From the NCBI GenBank assembly GCA_000469685.2, contig LS997563.1, forward strand, positions 16,518,757 to 16,582,756: DNA of 64,000 nt, in the 5' to 3' direction. The DNA comes from Haemonchus contortus. Its lineage: Eukaryota; Nematoda; Chromadorea; Rhabditida; Trichostrongylidae. Within the stretch, counting starts at the first letter, position 1. Every line of letters starts with the position of its first letter. Under the pieces are notes generated by a model. That model was not told the origin of the DNA. It worked only from the letters and a program-made list of their open reading frames with translations, and made no database searches. Below are positions 49,057 through 61,125 of this stretch, one piece after another. The translations under genes were made by a program, and so were the position numbers.

Positions 49057-49166
49057 TCGAGTTTTTTACAGCTTTAAAATGGAAGCCTCTCTCTAGATGG
49101 TCGCCAATTCGTGGTAACCACCTAGGATGAGGCCTCCGTTTTTAAAGCTGTCAAAACTCGATCTCC
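49057..49166. repeat. Foldback element with ~35 bp arms
   Basis: ATCGAGTTTTTTACAGCTTT at the left pairs with AAAGCTGTCAAAACTCGAT at the right, and the pairing extends inward through GGAAGCCTC with GAGGCCTCC. The loop is about 40 nt. Confidence 0.75.
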
Positions 49167-49960
49167 CTTTTTTTTTAAATTATATTATTTTTTTTATTTT
49201 CCTAATTGTCAAACCTCAGAAGTGCGTGAATAGAGAAGGACTTGGAACAACCAACGACAACGTCGCAGCTATAAGGGAGGGAAAAAGACCGAACACTGGA
49301 GGTGAGTGGATGAAAAAATGAAGGAGTGGAAATGAAATAACACATGCACGTATAAGCCCGGACCAAATCGATGTGATGATGAAGTCCTTCTCTTTGTTGT
49401 GGTCTGGCACAAATGACTAATTTATATGGAAGTTTTTATCAAGTTATAGAAATTTGATTCAGTTGTGTGCTGTTTGGCTGCACACGGATGATCACGGAAA
49501 TCTAACCCCCCAGGTAGGATCTAATCCACGTCGTTGAACACTGCTTTACACAGCTCACTGAAGATCAGACACAGATATAAAGAGGACTAAGCGCTTCCAA
49601 GTACTCAGGACCTTACAGCTGCCCCTGCACTAATAAGTCGGTAAAGTACTTCTCAAGAAGGGTAGCTCAGGAGGGTGTATTCAATGAGTGAAATAGTCCA
49701 ACGAAAACTTGTCGGAAGGCAGAATTCGGAGTTTTTTAAACTCGCTCGATGAGTGAATACCAAATAGAGGATCGAAGCTCAGAGACGGCTACAGCTTGAG
49801 AATTCATGACACGAGAAGGGATTAAGTTGTAGTGAAAACAAACTATGAACACAACTGGCAACGATAGAAGGAAAAAAAAGAAAAAAAGAAAAAAACTTGC
49901 ACCATGATTCAACTGTTTGCCTCAAAGAAAAATATGGACACTAGGAAAAAAACACATCAC

Positions 49961-50297
49961 CCTTGCCGGAGAGATGCCGCCGAAGGATACGATCCAGAGG
50001 ATCAATTTGATTGGTTCAGCTCCATTCAAATTGCATATGGTTGCGATAATGCCGTCTTTAACAGCAAATCGCCCCCCAAATAATCGAAAAATGTCACTTC
50101 CGACACGGGGCTCGTTACGTAGATCTCTGTATTGGAAATACCGCCCTAGTTCGAGTTGTGTTCCACTCGCCACATAAGCAAACCATTGTTGGTCCGACGT
50201 GTCATTGAATAAGAGCCTCGGGTCTGACCGTCTATCGATGGAATAGCCATGACAGTTATCGACTGAGTCCGATATGCCTTCCGCCGTGTGTAGGACT
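49961..50297 (-). CDS. Orphan coding-exon candidate, unknown product
   Basis: On the minus strand, after ATCCACAG at 50298, one frame stays open for 112 codons to a donor GTGATG at 49961. It reads with good protein composition (SDQQWFAYVASGTQLELGRY, RVGSDIFRLFGGRFAVKDGI, PIKLILWIVSFGGI). The antisense and alternative frames are less protein-like. No neighbouring exon in phase was found. The family is not recognised, and the exon carries neither a start nor a stop of its own. Confidence 0.35.
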
Positions 50298-51163
50298 CTG
50301 TGGATTCAGATAGAATGACCGAGGAAGTTTTAAAGGGAGTTCTGTAAGATTCAAAAGGGTATCTGGAGAAAATCAAGGCTTTTAAGAAAGATTTGGGGGC
50401 AGTTAGGTGAAACAGGGTCGATTGCATGAAATAGTCAGTAAGTTCTCACGAAAGGAGGGCGATGGTGAACTTATCCGCAAACATCGGACACCATGAACTT
50501 TAGCTATCCATGGCGAAACCCAAGCACAAATGTACTTCTCGCACTACACGTCCGGGACACCCAAAAAGGAGATGCAGAGAAACAACTTCGTCGGGTTACA
50601 TGCAGTGTTCTATTTCAGCATGGACAGGATCATCCGGAATATTTACACAGCTGTAGTGAGCCGTGTTGCATTGCTGGAATGCCTCCTTGGGTCGCTGAGT
50701 GGGTCCTCATTGATTCTAGAAAGGACAAGAAAGGACAATTTAATGTAATTCGTAAGAGGACTTAGAATAATAATCGAGCATCCCGAGGAACTACAAGTTC
50801 GTTCACGGACTACATCTGATTGATGAGAGCCAATTTATATTATGCTCAAGTTTCATGTCCATCCAGGAAGTGTTGGGAAATGAAATATGCCGTGGGGCTC
50901 CGATGAGCGACGGAAGAGAAATACCCTGAGCTTGACCTAGTAAGCTGCTACATCCTGCATTCCCCTCATGTGCTGTACCTCATTTTCGGATAACAAATGG
51001 AAGAACCCTTGCAGTTTAGATTAAAGGGCCCATTCCAATTGATCGATGCTCTAGAGTCTGTAATATCTGGAGCCGTCCAACGATGTAGAGCAGGCTTCTT
51101 GATGGTTGTGGTGAAATGGCGACAATCAAAGGTGATCGAACGGTGGCTTTTCATTACATCGGC

Positions 51164-51444
51164 GGAGGGGGTGTAGTGGCCAGTGGTTTCCACAGTCATC
51201 CGTTACAGATCGAATCCTAGCTCGGTACTTTTCCAGACCAAAGAATGTCCCTTCGGGATCATTATCTGATTCCAGACACGTCTGCGTGGATAAAAGCACT
51301 GACTGTACTTGGTATGGCTGTTGCAAGTCATTGTGTAGGTCACATACACATTCATTGCGCCACTATGATTCTGAGTAGAAGTCGAACGCGAGGCGCATCA
51401 TTTAGACGAGATTGACCAGCACGAGCACAAAGACCTATCCTGAA
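51164..51444 (+). mobile_element. tRNA-derived SINE copy 7, near full length
   Basis: Head GGAGGGGGTGTAGTGGCC, decayed B box (GATCGAATCC), then the body (ACGTCTGCGTGGATAAAAGC, GGCTGTTGCAAGTCATTG, CATTCATTGCGCCACTATG) and the 3' end GACGAGATTGACCAGC. It adjoins repeat R4. Confidence 0.75.
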
Positions 51445-52075
51445 AGAGACTTCGACAGGATCGAGACTCAAAAGTGGTGAAGCTGACGTTGGGACGAGAG
51501 AAGCTTTTCGAATCAAATTGTCCCATCCTTTCAGAAACACTGGTTCTCAGGCCATTTTCATGAATTCTGCACCAGATTCCGGTTAACTTTTCAATCCAAG
51601 CCAAAACGTAACGAAGTGAATTCACTGAAAACACAACCTAGCTCATGGAGAAAAACTGCCAACTTAGGTTTCGAAGCAGAAAGCGATTTTCCATCAAGGT
51701 CTACCAGTGCTTTACCCCTAAGGGTAGAACGACAATGTAAAGGAAGAAACAGTTCGATTAGGGAACGATCTCCGTTTTGGTTATTCTCCAGGTAAACATG
51801 AAATCAGAACTCCATTTATTCAGCATTCTCCAAAACCATTAATTCGGGGAAGTACGAGTCCCACTGATGACGTGAAGTACTTGATGGTAAATTAATTACC
51901 GACAATAAATTATAGTTATAAAAAAATGGTAAATAGGCACTGCCAATCAGTCAAATAGGCCGTCGAAGGACATCGTAGAGAATGGAGCATTTCCGCTTCA
52001 GATCGAAAAAATTGTGCCTGTCTTCATATTAAGATGTGAGAGGGATGAATGAACTCAACACCGTGGGGAGGTCCG
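51445..52075 (-). repeat. Dispersed repeat R4, copy a (inverted relative to copy b)
   Basis: Read on the minus strand it matches 62190-62890: ATATGAAGACAGGCACAAT, the CATTCTCTACGATGTCCTT block, AATAAATGGTTTTGGAGA and the GATGGGACAATTTG block. Around the last block the conceptual frames are also similar (ERMGQFDSKSF and ETMGQFGSKSS), hinting at a coding origin. Confidence 0.6.
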
Positions 52076-52698
52076 ATACGAGAGGCATCACACCTAAGTC
52101 AACCATTAGTTGTTACCAATATTGTGCAATGCGTTTGCCGATGACGTGAGGACTTATGAAGGTTCTAGTCGGTTAGCTAGTTCCAACGGCCTTCTTCACA
52201 ACGGTGTTGAGGAATATTTAGAAGAGCTTTCTCATTTTCGACGATATCCCGAACCGACCTTCAACTGCCTGTAGGGAGAAGCTATTTCGAGAGCAGGATG
52301 TTGTGGGACTTGATTCTATCAGAATTTTCCAAGACAAGTCGAAAAGGAAGCGATCTCTTCTCAGCAGAAAGATCGTCCCTATAGGCGAGCTATAGGCGAG
52401 TATGTCTGCGGGGTGCGGTGGGGTGAGAGTAATTATGTAGCACACGTGTAGTGGAGAGATTGGTCAGATGGGTTCATGCTACGTGTGACGTTTCCACGTA
52501 GAGAAGTGGACTAGTAGCAAGATAACTAGGCATAGAACTGTATTACGTGTAGCCTGGGAGTCCTCCCGGTTTTGGAATGGGTGAATAAGAAGCGTTCTGG
52601 AGTGAAAGAAACATATTAGTTGAGTATGGGTCAGGAAAGCCATAGGGTAGCGATACCATCTTACCGTAGTCTGAAAGGATGACGTCTTGTTCAATTCC

Positions 52699-52938
52699 GA
52701 TCAATTCCGTCTGAGGGATGGGCCCACGCATTCGACTTCCATTCAGAATCGTAGTGACGTATTGAATGCGTATGTGGCCGATACACTGAATTACTGTGGC
52801 CAGCCGATGTAATCCTTCCAGATGAGTCCGATGACCGACCCTGGAGGAATGGAACGCTTGGTTGGCCTGGGCAGATATCGAGCCGGGATCAGCATGTGAG
52901 ATGGTGCGCCACCTTCCACTACATCACCTTCGCTTTGG
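52699..52938 (-). mobile_element. tRNA-derived SINE copy 8
   Basis: Minus strand: head GGTGATGTAGTGGAAGGTGG (A-box region), B-box region decayed, GGCTCGATATCTGCC, a shortened middle, then GGCCACAGTAATTC, ATTCAATACGTCACTACG and the 3' end GGAATTGATC. Confidence 0.7.
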
Positions 52939-54209
52939 AAGAAACATATTAGTCGATTATAGCTCAGGAGAATCACAGACACTTTGCCGTATGCCAAATT
53001 TTGCAGGCGGAAACTCAGACGACACCAGGGAACGCATATCCCCACTGCTTCGTCTTCGTGTCGACCTGCACCGCAATACTCCCTCGCGGTCGCGCCTCCG
53101 TCCTGAAACTCGGATACGTGGACGTTTTGTTCGCTGCGAGTGTAAAGCTCAACTTAGTTGCAAAAACGAATGTACGGGTCTGTCGGGAAGCGCCGTTCTT
53201 AATTTGCCACTTCTAGATGAGTTCTGTTTTTTTTCTTTTTTGGCTCGAGAACTACTAGATAATAGGTTAAAAAGCCCCAACAACACTCTAAACCATAGGA
53301 GAAAAGTAGATTTACAGCATGGAGGGCCACATTTGACCAAAAAGAAAACAAAGGAAATCTCAGCTGAAAGAACGAGTAAAGAGAGGGACGAAGTGGAACA
53401 TTCCATTTTGAGTAACTGAAGAAATGTGTGGATCTTGGAAATCTAGCATTCGGCAGAGTGCTTAGCAAACTCAATCGGGTGCACGAACCCTTCAAAGTTC
53501 AAGGGAGGTAGATAAAAACGAATGGAGCATCGCTTGCATTGAGAATTCGATTGAAAGAGCCCTAAGCAAGTCGACTTACTAGTAGACGTAAATAAATAAT
53601 TCCATTTAGATTGAAAAAGAAAAGCCTACGTCTGACATACAGGTCTACGATTCGTGAAAAACGAAACTTAGTGCTAGACTACGGACAAATTTTCTGGGAT
53701 GCGCCATGAATTCGGCTTTTATCAGCAGGAATCACAGCCGCAAACAACTTTTGGAACAAATTGCAGAGCAAAAAGCGCATATGTTATTGTTTTTCCCGCA
53801 AGGATGACTTGTTATGAGCAAAACGGGGCTCAAAAATGCACTTGTGCTCTCTGGGCTCTGGATGCTTCGTTATACTCTGCTCTCAAAAACAGCCCTGAAG
53901 TCATGAAAATGATGTCAGAGGGGGTGAATCGCCTGATGGCCCCGAGTGACATTCGATCCTAAGGGTGCGCAAATGGATGATTTCTAGTACCTCCAACTTG
54001 TAGGAGAGTGAAAAGCCACAAGTCAAAGTTTCGGGTGAAAACATATTTTGCATAACAAAGTAGAAAACAAATAAAGGAGAACAGGTAATGTTTCTGCGAA
54101 TAAACGGAGTATGGAATGGTACAGGAAACAGCAAAACTACCAATTCCTAACGCCCGAGCCCATACCTCAATCGCTCACCTCAGGGCCAATTAAGGTAAAA
54201 AAGTCTTGA

Positions 54210-54412
54210 GGCGTTAATCAATCCCGTCTGAGGGATGCATCCCCACCGCTTCTGACTTCCATTCAGAATCGTAGTAGCATATTGAATTCGTGACCTTTAC
54301 AGTGACCTGCGGTGGCCAGCTGGTGTACTAGTCAGGACTTTTAGCCTCCCAGACGAGTCTGGTGCTAATAAACCGACCCCGGAGAGATGAGAGACTTGGT
54401 TAGCCTCAATGG
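54210..54412 (-). mobile_element. tRNA-derived SINE copy 9, head missing
   Basis: Minus strand body: CGGGGTCGGTTTATTAGCAC, CAGACTCGTCTGGGAGGCTA, GGCCACCGCAGGTCACTG, GATTCTGAATGGAAGTC and GGGATTGATTAACGCC. Truncated on the tRNA side. Confidence 0.7.
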
Positions 54413-54589
54413 GCATTCCTTCGCAGCCTCCCAAATGTCGAGCCCTCAGAGACTAGTCTGCATGTGCAGCGCCAATCTGTTTGGTTTCTATGAAAGAAAC
54501 GTCAAATTCATGTCAAATTTGTGAAATATGTAGACTCAAGATCCTTGAACGGGACAAAAACAACGAATGTTTCCTAGTGGGGTGTTATA

Positions 54590-55481
54590 TTGGGTTGTAA
54601 CATAAGTTCGTAGAGTTTTTTCACAGAGATTTATTTTACCAAAAAACAATAATTATAATAATAAATTAATCAATGATGTATCTTCCTGTTACTGTTTGCG
54701 ACCTCCTCCAATCTTTCGACCAATTTGTTGATGCCGTTTCGCCAAAAATCGGCCGGTCTGGTGTCGAAGAAGTTGTTGAGCCAGTTTCCAAGAACCTCTT
54801 CGCCATCAAAGGTAACACTCCTCATTTGGTTTGACAGAGAGCGGAAAGGTGGTAGTCGGTAGGTGCAAGACCCGGAGAGTACGGTGGATGCTGAAGAACC
54901 TCTCATTCAAGCTTTTGGAGTGCTGTTTTGACGACTTGGGCATTATGGGGCCTGGCGTTGTCGTAGAGCAAGATGACTTCACCTTGACTATCGGGTCTTT
55001 TCAGCAGAATAGCCACACTAACACGGTTAAGCTGGGCAATGTAGACCTCCTTGTTGACAGTAGCGTTTCGTTCGAGCATTTCCCAGTGCACCATGCCTTT
55101 CCAGTCTCACCAAGCGAAAATCATGACCTTTTTTGAGTAAAGGTCTTGCTTGACTCTCGGCTTCGGTGTCTCCCCTGGGGCCACCCAGAGACACACCTAA
55201 GACACCTTCCTCGCACACACTGCATATGTCCCGAGCGTCTTCGGCTGCTTATTGACCTCGATGAAAAGCAGATGTCGAAAATGCTGATTTTCTCCTCCTG
55301 GACATTCCAATTCTGAGCCAGAAAAAAGACGTACAACTGAACTATCTAAAAAACGAATAAAACTATTTTATAGAGGAGAAAGAGCTCTTTCGAATGACTA
55401 TATACACTTCGCCAAAAAACAAAGCGAATCGTTGTAAAATGACCCTAACACAAAACTCTACGAACTTATGTTACAACCCAA
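54590..55481 (-). mobile_element. mariner deletion derivative with perfect 30 bp inverted termini
   Basis: The termini 54590-54619 and 55452-55481 are exact 30 bp inverted repeats beginning TTGGGTTGTAACATAAGTTC, each flanked by TA (54588-54589 and 55482-55483), the tc1/mariner target duplication. At 892 bp it is about 0.4 kb shorter than an intact mariner. On the minus strand the transposase N-terminus (DICSVCEEGVL) jumps to WVAPGETPKPRVKQD, so the DNA-binding remainder and the first catalytic aspartate are deleted. The second catalytic block (EVILLYDNARPH) and third (LAPTDYHL) are present, followed by VTFDGEEVLGNWLNNFFDT and NKLVERLEEVANSN at the C-terminus. Stops and frameshifts interrupt it. 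Intact ends suggest it could have been moved by a transposase acting in trans. Confidence 0.9.
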
Positions 55482-57047
55482 TATTTTTCCTGGAACCAGA
55501 ATTTCTTAGCCCTGAGCAGTCACAACTGCAGCTTGTCAATCCTGCCTCAGTAAGGGATAGTGTAACAGGCAAAAATAATTCGAAAAAGTACCAGTTGGAG
55601 ACATCACCGATGTGAAATTCCGGTTAGTCGTGGATTTGGCAACGTGGACCACCGAGTGCAAACGGTTTGAATAGTTGTACTTCACTCAGTCAAGCACTTG
55701 GACGACATTTGATTGACAAGTGCATTCAGAAATTGGTAAACTTCCGTAGTACTTAAGCATATGTTTTGAATTCGAATAGTAAAGCTGTCTTCTGAACGAA
55801 TCAATCAAAATGGAGAAGAAAGGGCTGACAACTTCACTAAGGAGCCGGAGGGAAGCCTGAGGAAAAGTGCATTGATGGCACTCATACTGAAAGCTTACAG
55901 AGCCAATTCTACAGCGATAACCCTAAATGGAACTCTGAATGGGTCTTCCTGACGAAATCGGTTCAATTTAAAGGTGAACAGATGAAGTTTGACCGGAATA
56001 CTGCCGGAGTGGTAGTATGTATGTATTGGTGAAGTTCGGAAAGGGGCTCCATACATAGCAATTAACAGCCGTCCGCCTACCCGCACAATAATGGCCGCTC
56101 ATTTGCATGGAGAGTATGAGTGTGTCCAAAAACGAATCAACTGCAGAGTTTTCGAGAACAACACCAGAAGCAAAGAGCTGCTGAAGGTACAGCTCCGAAA
56201 AAACGCGATTCTTAGGCTTGAAACCTCATAAATCTAAGAGAACCGAGAAAAATCATAGACATGGGACTACTTTTGCGGATCTAACAATTAGGACGAGGAG
56301 AAATGGAAGTGAAAACGACATTTTATATTGAAAGTTGAGAAAAACAATTTTCTAAGATGACTTATAACGTGTGGCATCCGATAGTTAGAAATGGTAAGGC
56401 TACCTCTAAGAAGTTTTCAAGAAAAGATCTCACAATGATCCCCGCTATGCCAGCGAAAGCTCTATTTCATAGCCATTTCAGATTGGTTTCAGCTTTCATA
56501 CTCCCACCAAGACTTCAGGATCCATTATGCGATTAAAGCTGAGATGGGAACGAGAATTTGAAGAGTTACCGATCGATTCCCATTCAAATGAAAAGGTGGA
56601 AAAAAGTGGTTCGAAGGTGTAGAGAAGTTCAACATTACCAAGCATTTTCGCTTATCAAGTTCGAAACGAGTAGCATAAGAAGAACGTCTAAGGCGAATAA
56701 AGAACAGAGTACCGGCCTGCGAACTGGCCAGTGAAAAAGCATTATTCGAAAGTTGAGGGTTACTTCGACTCTTGAATATCTTGAATTTATTAATCATTGA
56801 AGCTTTGGAAGTGGAATACGTATGTACCCCTCGAGAATTGGTGAAACCTTCTGGGGAAGACGCGAGAAGTCACCTAGCTCCTTCGCCCAATACTTTAGAC
56901 CAGTTGTTCAGACCAGATTGCCAAGCAGGTTTTACTGGATTTGGGGAATGCAAGATTCAGGATTAGTTCATCATATTCATGGATGGTATAGGTTCTCCCA
57001 ACTTTCCTAGAACATTTAGGAGGCTAGCAACTGAGATATAGTAGCGA

Positions 57048-57218
57048 ATGGCCACTGTTGACAATAGGAAGGAATTGATAGGTGATTCCAGAGAATTGAA
57101 TCTTTTCAATTTCAAAGAACCCAATGATTCTCCACCTGGTTTCCGTGATTTAGATGGTGAAAGTGATGAAGAGATGCAAAAAAAGGTTCAAGCGAGAGAC
57201 AACTTCAAGGAGACATAA
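57048..57218 (+). CDS. Small acidic open frame, unknown
   Basis: ATG-initiated, 56 codons and TAA, reading MATVDNRKELIGDSRELNLF and then a charged stretch (GESDEEMQKKVQARDNF). A second charged frame follows after the stop (FEANKNFPESKMELRKKL, about 57220-57330). It could be a short exon pair or a decayed coding repeat. No splice sites tie it to the frames at 57469-57732 or 58387-58674. Confidence 0.2.
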   Translation: MATVDNRKELIGDSRELNLFNFKEPNDSPPGFRDLDGESDEEMQKKVQARDNFKET

Positions 57219-58386
57219 CCTAGCAGATTTGAAGCCAACAAAAATTTTCCAGAATCAAAGATGGAACTCCGTAAGAAGTTGATCAGTCAGGGACCAACTC
57301 GTGAAGTGTCTCATGATCTTGGAGCTGTAACTTGAGACGATCGTTATCATCTTGACAAAGCACTGTATAGCTGTCTTGAAGTGAAAATGTTGATACATGT
57401 TTCAAAGCCTATACTTACTCGGGCAGATTTCAAAATTCTAAACAAATATGGTTGGCTAAACTTTCGAAATGGATTGGGCACAACCATGTAGTAGTAACAA
57501 GTGCCAGGAGAACAGTGATTGGTTCCTTTCACAAAATAATCTGAGAGTTGCCTATGATGTAAGAACCTGTTTGGTCGGAGGCTACGTAGAACGTATTCGA
57601 GAACATTTATGGGATTATAGGCTCATGAAGCTTGTTTTTCGGGTTTTCACAGTCTATCAGCAGATAAGCGTTCTCAACACGATCGTCATAGCTCATGACA
57701 AAAGACCTACTCTTGCGATACCGCTCATTTAGTTAGTTATTTCACAATTCATTTTATTTACCGATTAGGAAGCATCAACAAAGTAATTTAACATTTTATT
57801 TTGTACTAGAGGCGCAATTCGCGATAATTTTGGGACTCTTAATTTTATATAAATAGTGGGAGTGATAGTTCAGAAAAGTTTAATAGTGGATAAGAACACA
57901 GAAGATTGGAGTATTTGAAAAATATTGTTCTCCAAAACGTTATCAAAGTTAGGGGTTGGACGAGAGTGTGACGACAAAAGTTGCATGAAAGTGGTACTTT
58001 AACGATTCTATCAAGTAAATTAGAATTTTGTTTAATGTCGGCTATGAGTGTGTAAAAAGTGTGCCAGTACAGTATTCCTGTAAAATTGAAACATTCACAG
58101 AAAAAAGTGGAGAGTGTGAAAGAGCGTTTTCGGTTTGGCAGATTTTGGTCCGAGACGTCAGGAGAATTCATTTAAGCGACCAAGGCACTGAATTTGATAA
58201 GAGAACAAATTGGTAAAAGAGAAAATGTCATAGAAAAGTGTCGGAAGCTACCTAAATGGTACCTAATAGTAATGTTATTAGTGGACCTCTGATCAAAGTT
58301 ACAATTACTATTGACTAGGGAGAGCAAAATGGTCAACAAAACGTATCATTATAATACATGACGTTATTATAGCACTTGTTCTTAGA

Positions 58387-58674
58387 ATGGTTGTGACTTC
58401 TTTTTTCAGTCAATTTTTATGTGGCTTCCGGGTGTATCGTCTGCCTGAGGATCTACGTGCCGGAAGAATACTCAATTCACTAAAAAACCATTCTAATTTA
58501 GGAGAAAAACCTAAAAGAACGATTTTTGAAAGGATGCTGTCTGCGAAGAAGTGTGAGCTCTTTGAGTTCTTGTTTAGTATCATTTTCAAGCCAAGTAAGT
58601 ATCAATTAAAGAATCGCAAAGGGACTATTACTGATGAGGTGCTGGTGAATCGACCTCTGCTACGAGAACACTGA
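58387..58674 (+). CDS. Exon-like open frame, unknown
   Basis: 95 codons ending in TGA, preceded by an acceptor-like TTTTTTCAG at 58411. It reads FRVYRLPEDLRAGRILNSL, then KPKRTIFERMLSAKKCELF and KPSKYQLKNRKG, with basic, helical composition. No family or partner exon found. Confidence 0.25.
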   Translation: MVVTSFFSQFLCGFRVYRLPEDLRAGRILNSLKNHSNLGEKPKRTIFERMLSAKKCELFEFLFSIIFKPSKYQLKNRKGTITDEVLVNRPLLREH

Positions 58675-59158
58675 TCAAAGAGACCAATAGCCAAGGATAG
58701 GAAGACTATTTCAATATGATTTAGTAGCTAATGTCAATAAAAGTCATTCTGTCTTTTGAAAACAAACAGTTTCCAGTTCTAGATTTTTCCTTTTTTTCGT
58801 ATTGGAGCTATTCAATGAAATTACTCTCTGAAAAACTCTCACTAATTATCACTATTTCCCATTATTTCAGAATATAATAAGCTGTAGTGAATTAGTGAAA
58901 AAGGCTGGTTGCAGGGATGTAGCTGACCCTGGCCTATCCAACCGCTCGCTCCCATTATTGAGTGCTCACTCACACCAGCATCGCCGAGCCGGAGTCGTCA
59001 CTCGGTCAATGAACATTGAGCAACCCGAAAAGGCGTTAAAGTACAGTGAGAAAACAATGACCAGTAAAGAAGAAGTCATCATAAAGAGTGCACGTGAGGA
59101 GCTCAAACTATTCAGAATTTAGCAGGAATGTTCCGAGCCAGCAATACCAAAACTTGGA

Positions 59159-59265
59159 CCCGTGACCACACGCGATTCGACCCGGATTTGAACCCGTGAC
59201 CATGCGTGTGTGGCAGAGTGCCCATGTGTGATCATGCACAATTTCCCACAACATCACTGCCGCCC
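59159..59265 (-). mobile_element. tRNA-derived SINE copy 10, head only
   Basis: Minus strand: GGCGGCAGTGATGTTGTGGG (A-box region), then CACGCATGGTCACGGGTTCAAATCC (decayed B box) and GGGTCGAATCG, followed by a partial second copy of the TGGTCACGGGT segment. Only the tRNA-related part is present. Confidence 0.55.
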
Positions 59266-59851
59266 TAGTGCAATATAGCAATAGGAAAATGATTATGATC
59301 TGGGCAGATCCATCGTACAGACAAAAACGGAATGTCAATGGTTTCAGAACAACAAGTAAAAGCAAAGCGAAGCGAACTGAAACTAAAGAAGAGAAGTGAA
59401 AGCGAGGAAAGTGCATACGGTTATGACTGAGCCATCTGAATTCTTCTATTCCTACTCGCCTCCGAATCTATTCTAGCAGAGGGATTCCACCACGTTCATT
59501 CATTTCACTCATTGCCACTGGCTCGAATCGAATCCTGTCACATTGAAGCTTGCATAGTGACATATTCGGGTTTTTTGTTGGGATGGATTCGGGGATTTCT
59601 CTGACCAACGTGCATGAAAGTTTGTCTTCAATTTCTTAATGAGAGCAAATGCACAGCGCCGGTGATCGAACATCTAGCATAGATAAGTGCTTTTGACACG
59701 CCATCCACGCTACGCCCTCGTTATGCTATCAACGCCGATTCTAGGTGGGCTGGGCTTCGAGGGACGTCGTTTCTGTCATCTCCTCTAGCAAATCCCTGCT
59801 TAAGTTATCAAAAACCGGTTCCGTCTCCGCGTCATATACATAGTATAGCCT

Positions 59852-59866
59852 CCCCCCCCCCCCCCA
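59852..59866. repeat. Poly-C tract
   Basis: A run of about 13 C on the plus strand. Similar tracts occur at 61240 and 63149; they may be assembly-sensitive. Confidence 0.85.
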
Positions 59867-60139
59867 CCTTGCAATTTGCAAATCCGTGGAAAACACTCGG
59901 GGAGCGCATCTTGAGTGGAGGGAAAATCTGATTCCTTCTCATCCACTTCCGACATCCTTCAACTCCTTCAACTAATCTTCTCCCAATTCAACTGCACGTT
60001 CGTGTACCCCTGAATTATTCCCACGGTTTCGCCTCAACATGGCGATTTACCCATCAGTGGCAACAACAGTTTGAGCATCTCGGGAAAGATTACTTTTTCG
60101 ATGGATATCGCGATTTCGAGCAGAAGCAAGACTGCAAAA

Positions 60140-60440
60140 GGATTAACCAGAAGCTCACTGATACGGCTGAGAGTGGTCTAATGTGAAAAGGATAAACTTT
60201 GTGCAGCATTGCGTAAGTGAAAGAGTCGTGAAAACACTTTCGGAAAGGAATTTACCGACCACGAACATTTCGACGAGAAAAGGGTGTGGTGCGTATGAAT
60301 GGAATAGTCGTGTTGCGGCAAAAGGGGCGCCGCGTGCGAAGGATTGTAGCAGAATGCAGCAGCAGGTAAGAAATACAGGAGCAAAGGAACTAACAGTAGA
60401 GTTATGCCTAAAATAAGGATTGTATTTCAATTGACCTGTG
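60140..60440 (-). repeat. Dispersed repeat family R3, copy b
   Basis: Reverse-complement homologue of 21190-21470. The minus-strand frame 60155-60430 is open (CCILLQSFARGAPFAATRLF against CYILLHPSVRGVPLPATRQF in copy a), showing similarity at the conceptual protein level as well as in DNA. Confidence 0.6.
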
Positions 60441-60474
60441 TGAAGAAGGCAAGAGCTATAATAACGACGAACGA

Positions 60475-60693
60475 ATGGTCCGCGACAGCCGCGTGCGGCG
60501 AATCGATTACACAGAACCGATCCTACTGCCCGTCTCCTACGACAAAACAGTCAGGATGGCGGTATATCTTATAGAAGAAGACGACAAAAGATATTGCAGT
60601 CCTCCTGATGTTGGTCCACTCAAAACGAGACCCCTGAGAAAAACGGAGATCGACGCACTGCAATCTACTCACATCCACCACCTACGAACATGA
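60475..60693 (+). CDS. Small open frame, unknown
   Basis: 72 codons from ATG to TGA with balanced charged composition (RIDYTEPILLPVSYDKTVRM, AVYLIEEDDKRYCSPPDVG). It begins next to repeat R3, so it could belong to that element. No splice or family evidence. Confidence 0.2.
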   Translation: MVRDSRVRRIDYTEPILLPVSYDKTVRMAVYLIEEDDKRYCSPPDVGPLKTRPLRKTEIDALQSTHIHHLRT

Positions 60694-61125
60694 CCTATAC
60701 ACATGGATGATCTGACACAACAAAGCAGCGGTAAAGTGCAGAGTAATTAGCTATTGTTGAATGGGTTTTTTTTAATGTTTAGCCTAGACCTAATTCGATC
60801 CTCAGCCTCGCGAATGCAAAATTACCGCGTCCATTACTGCGTTGCTACCACTTTTCCAAATTGCAAGTCCGAAAGAGACCACAAACTAACCTAAGTTCAC
60901 TCTATTTCGCATGATATTAGGATTCGTAACACCCTTTTCCATTCACTTCATATGACACCTATAATCCATCCATTGGTGTAGAGTGATAGGAGTTATGTAC
61001 CTGGCTGCCAGCTCTTTATGTTATTTTAAGACCGTATTTCGCCGTCACATCACCACATGTAACGTTATATATCGACCTCTAGGAAGCCAAATTTTCTCCT
61101 TAAAACTTAATAATAATATGATAAA

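Noticed and set aside
52862..53419. 185-codon plus-strand frame
   Set aside because: It begins inside an antisense SINE copy, so the start is not genuine. The remainder (52950-53419) is compositionally biased and lacks splice or family evidence.
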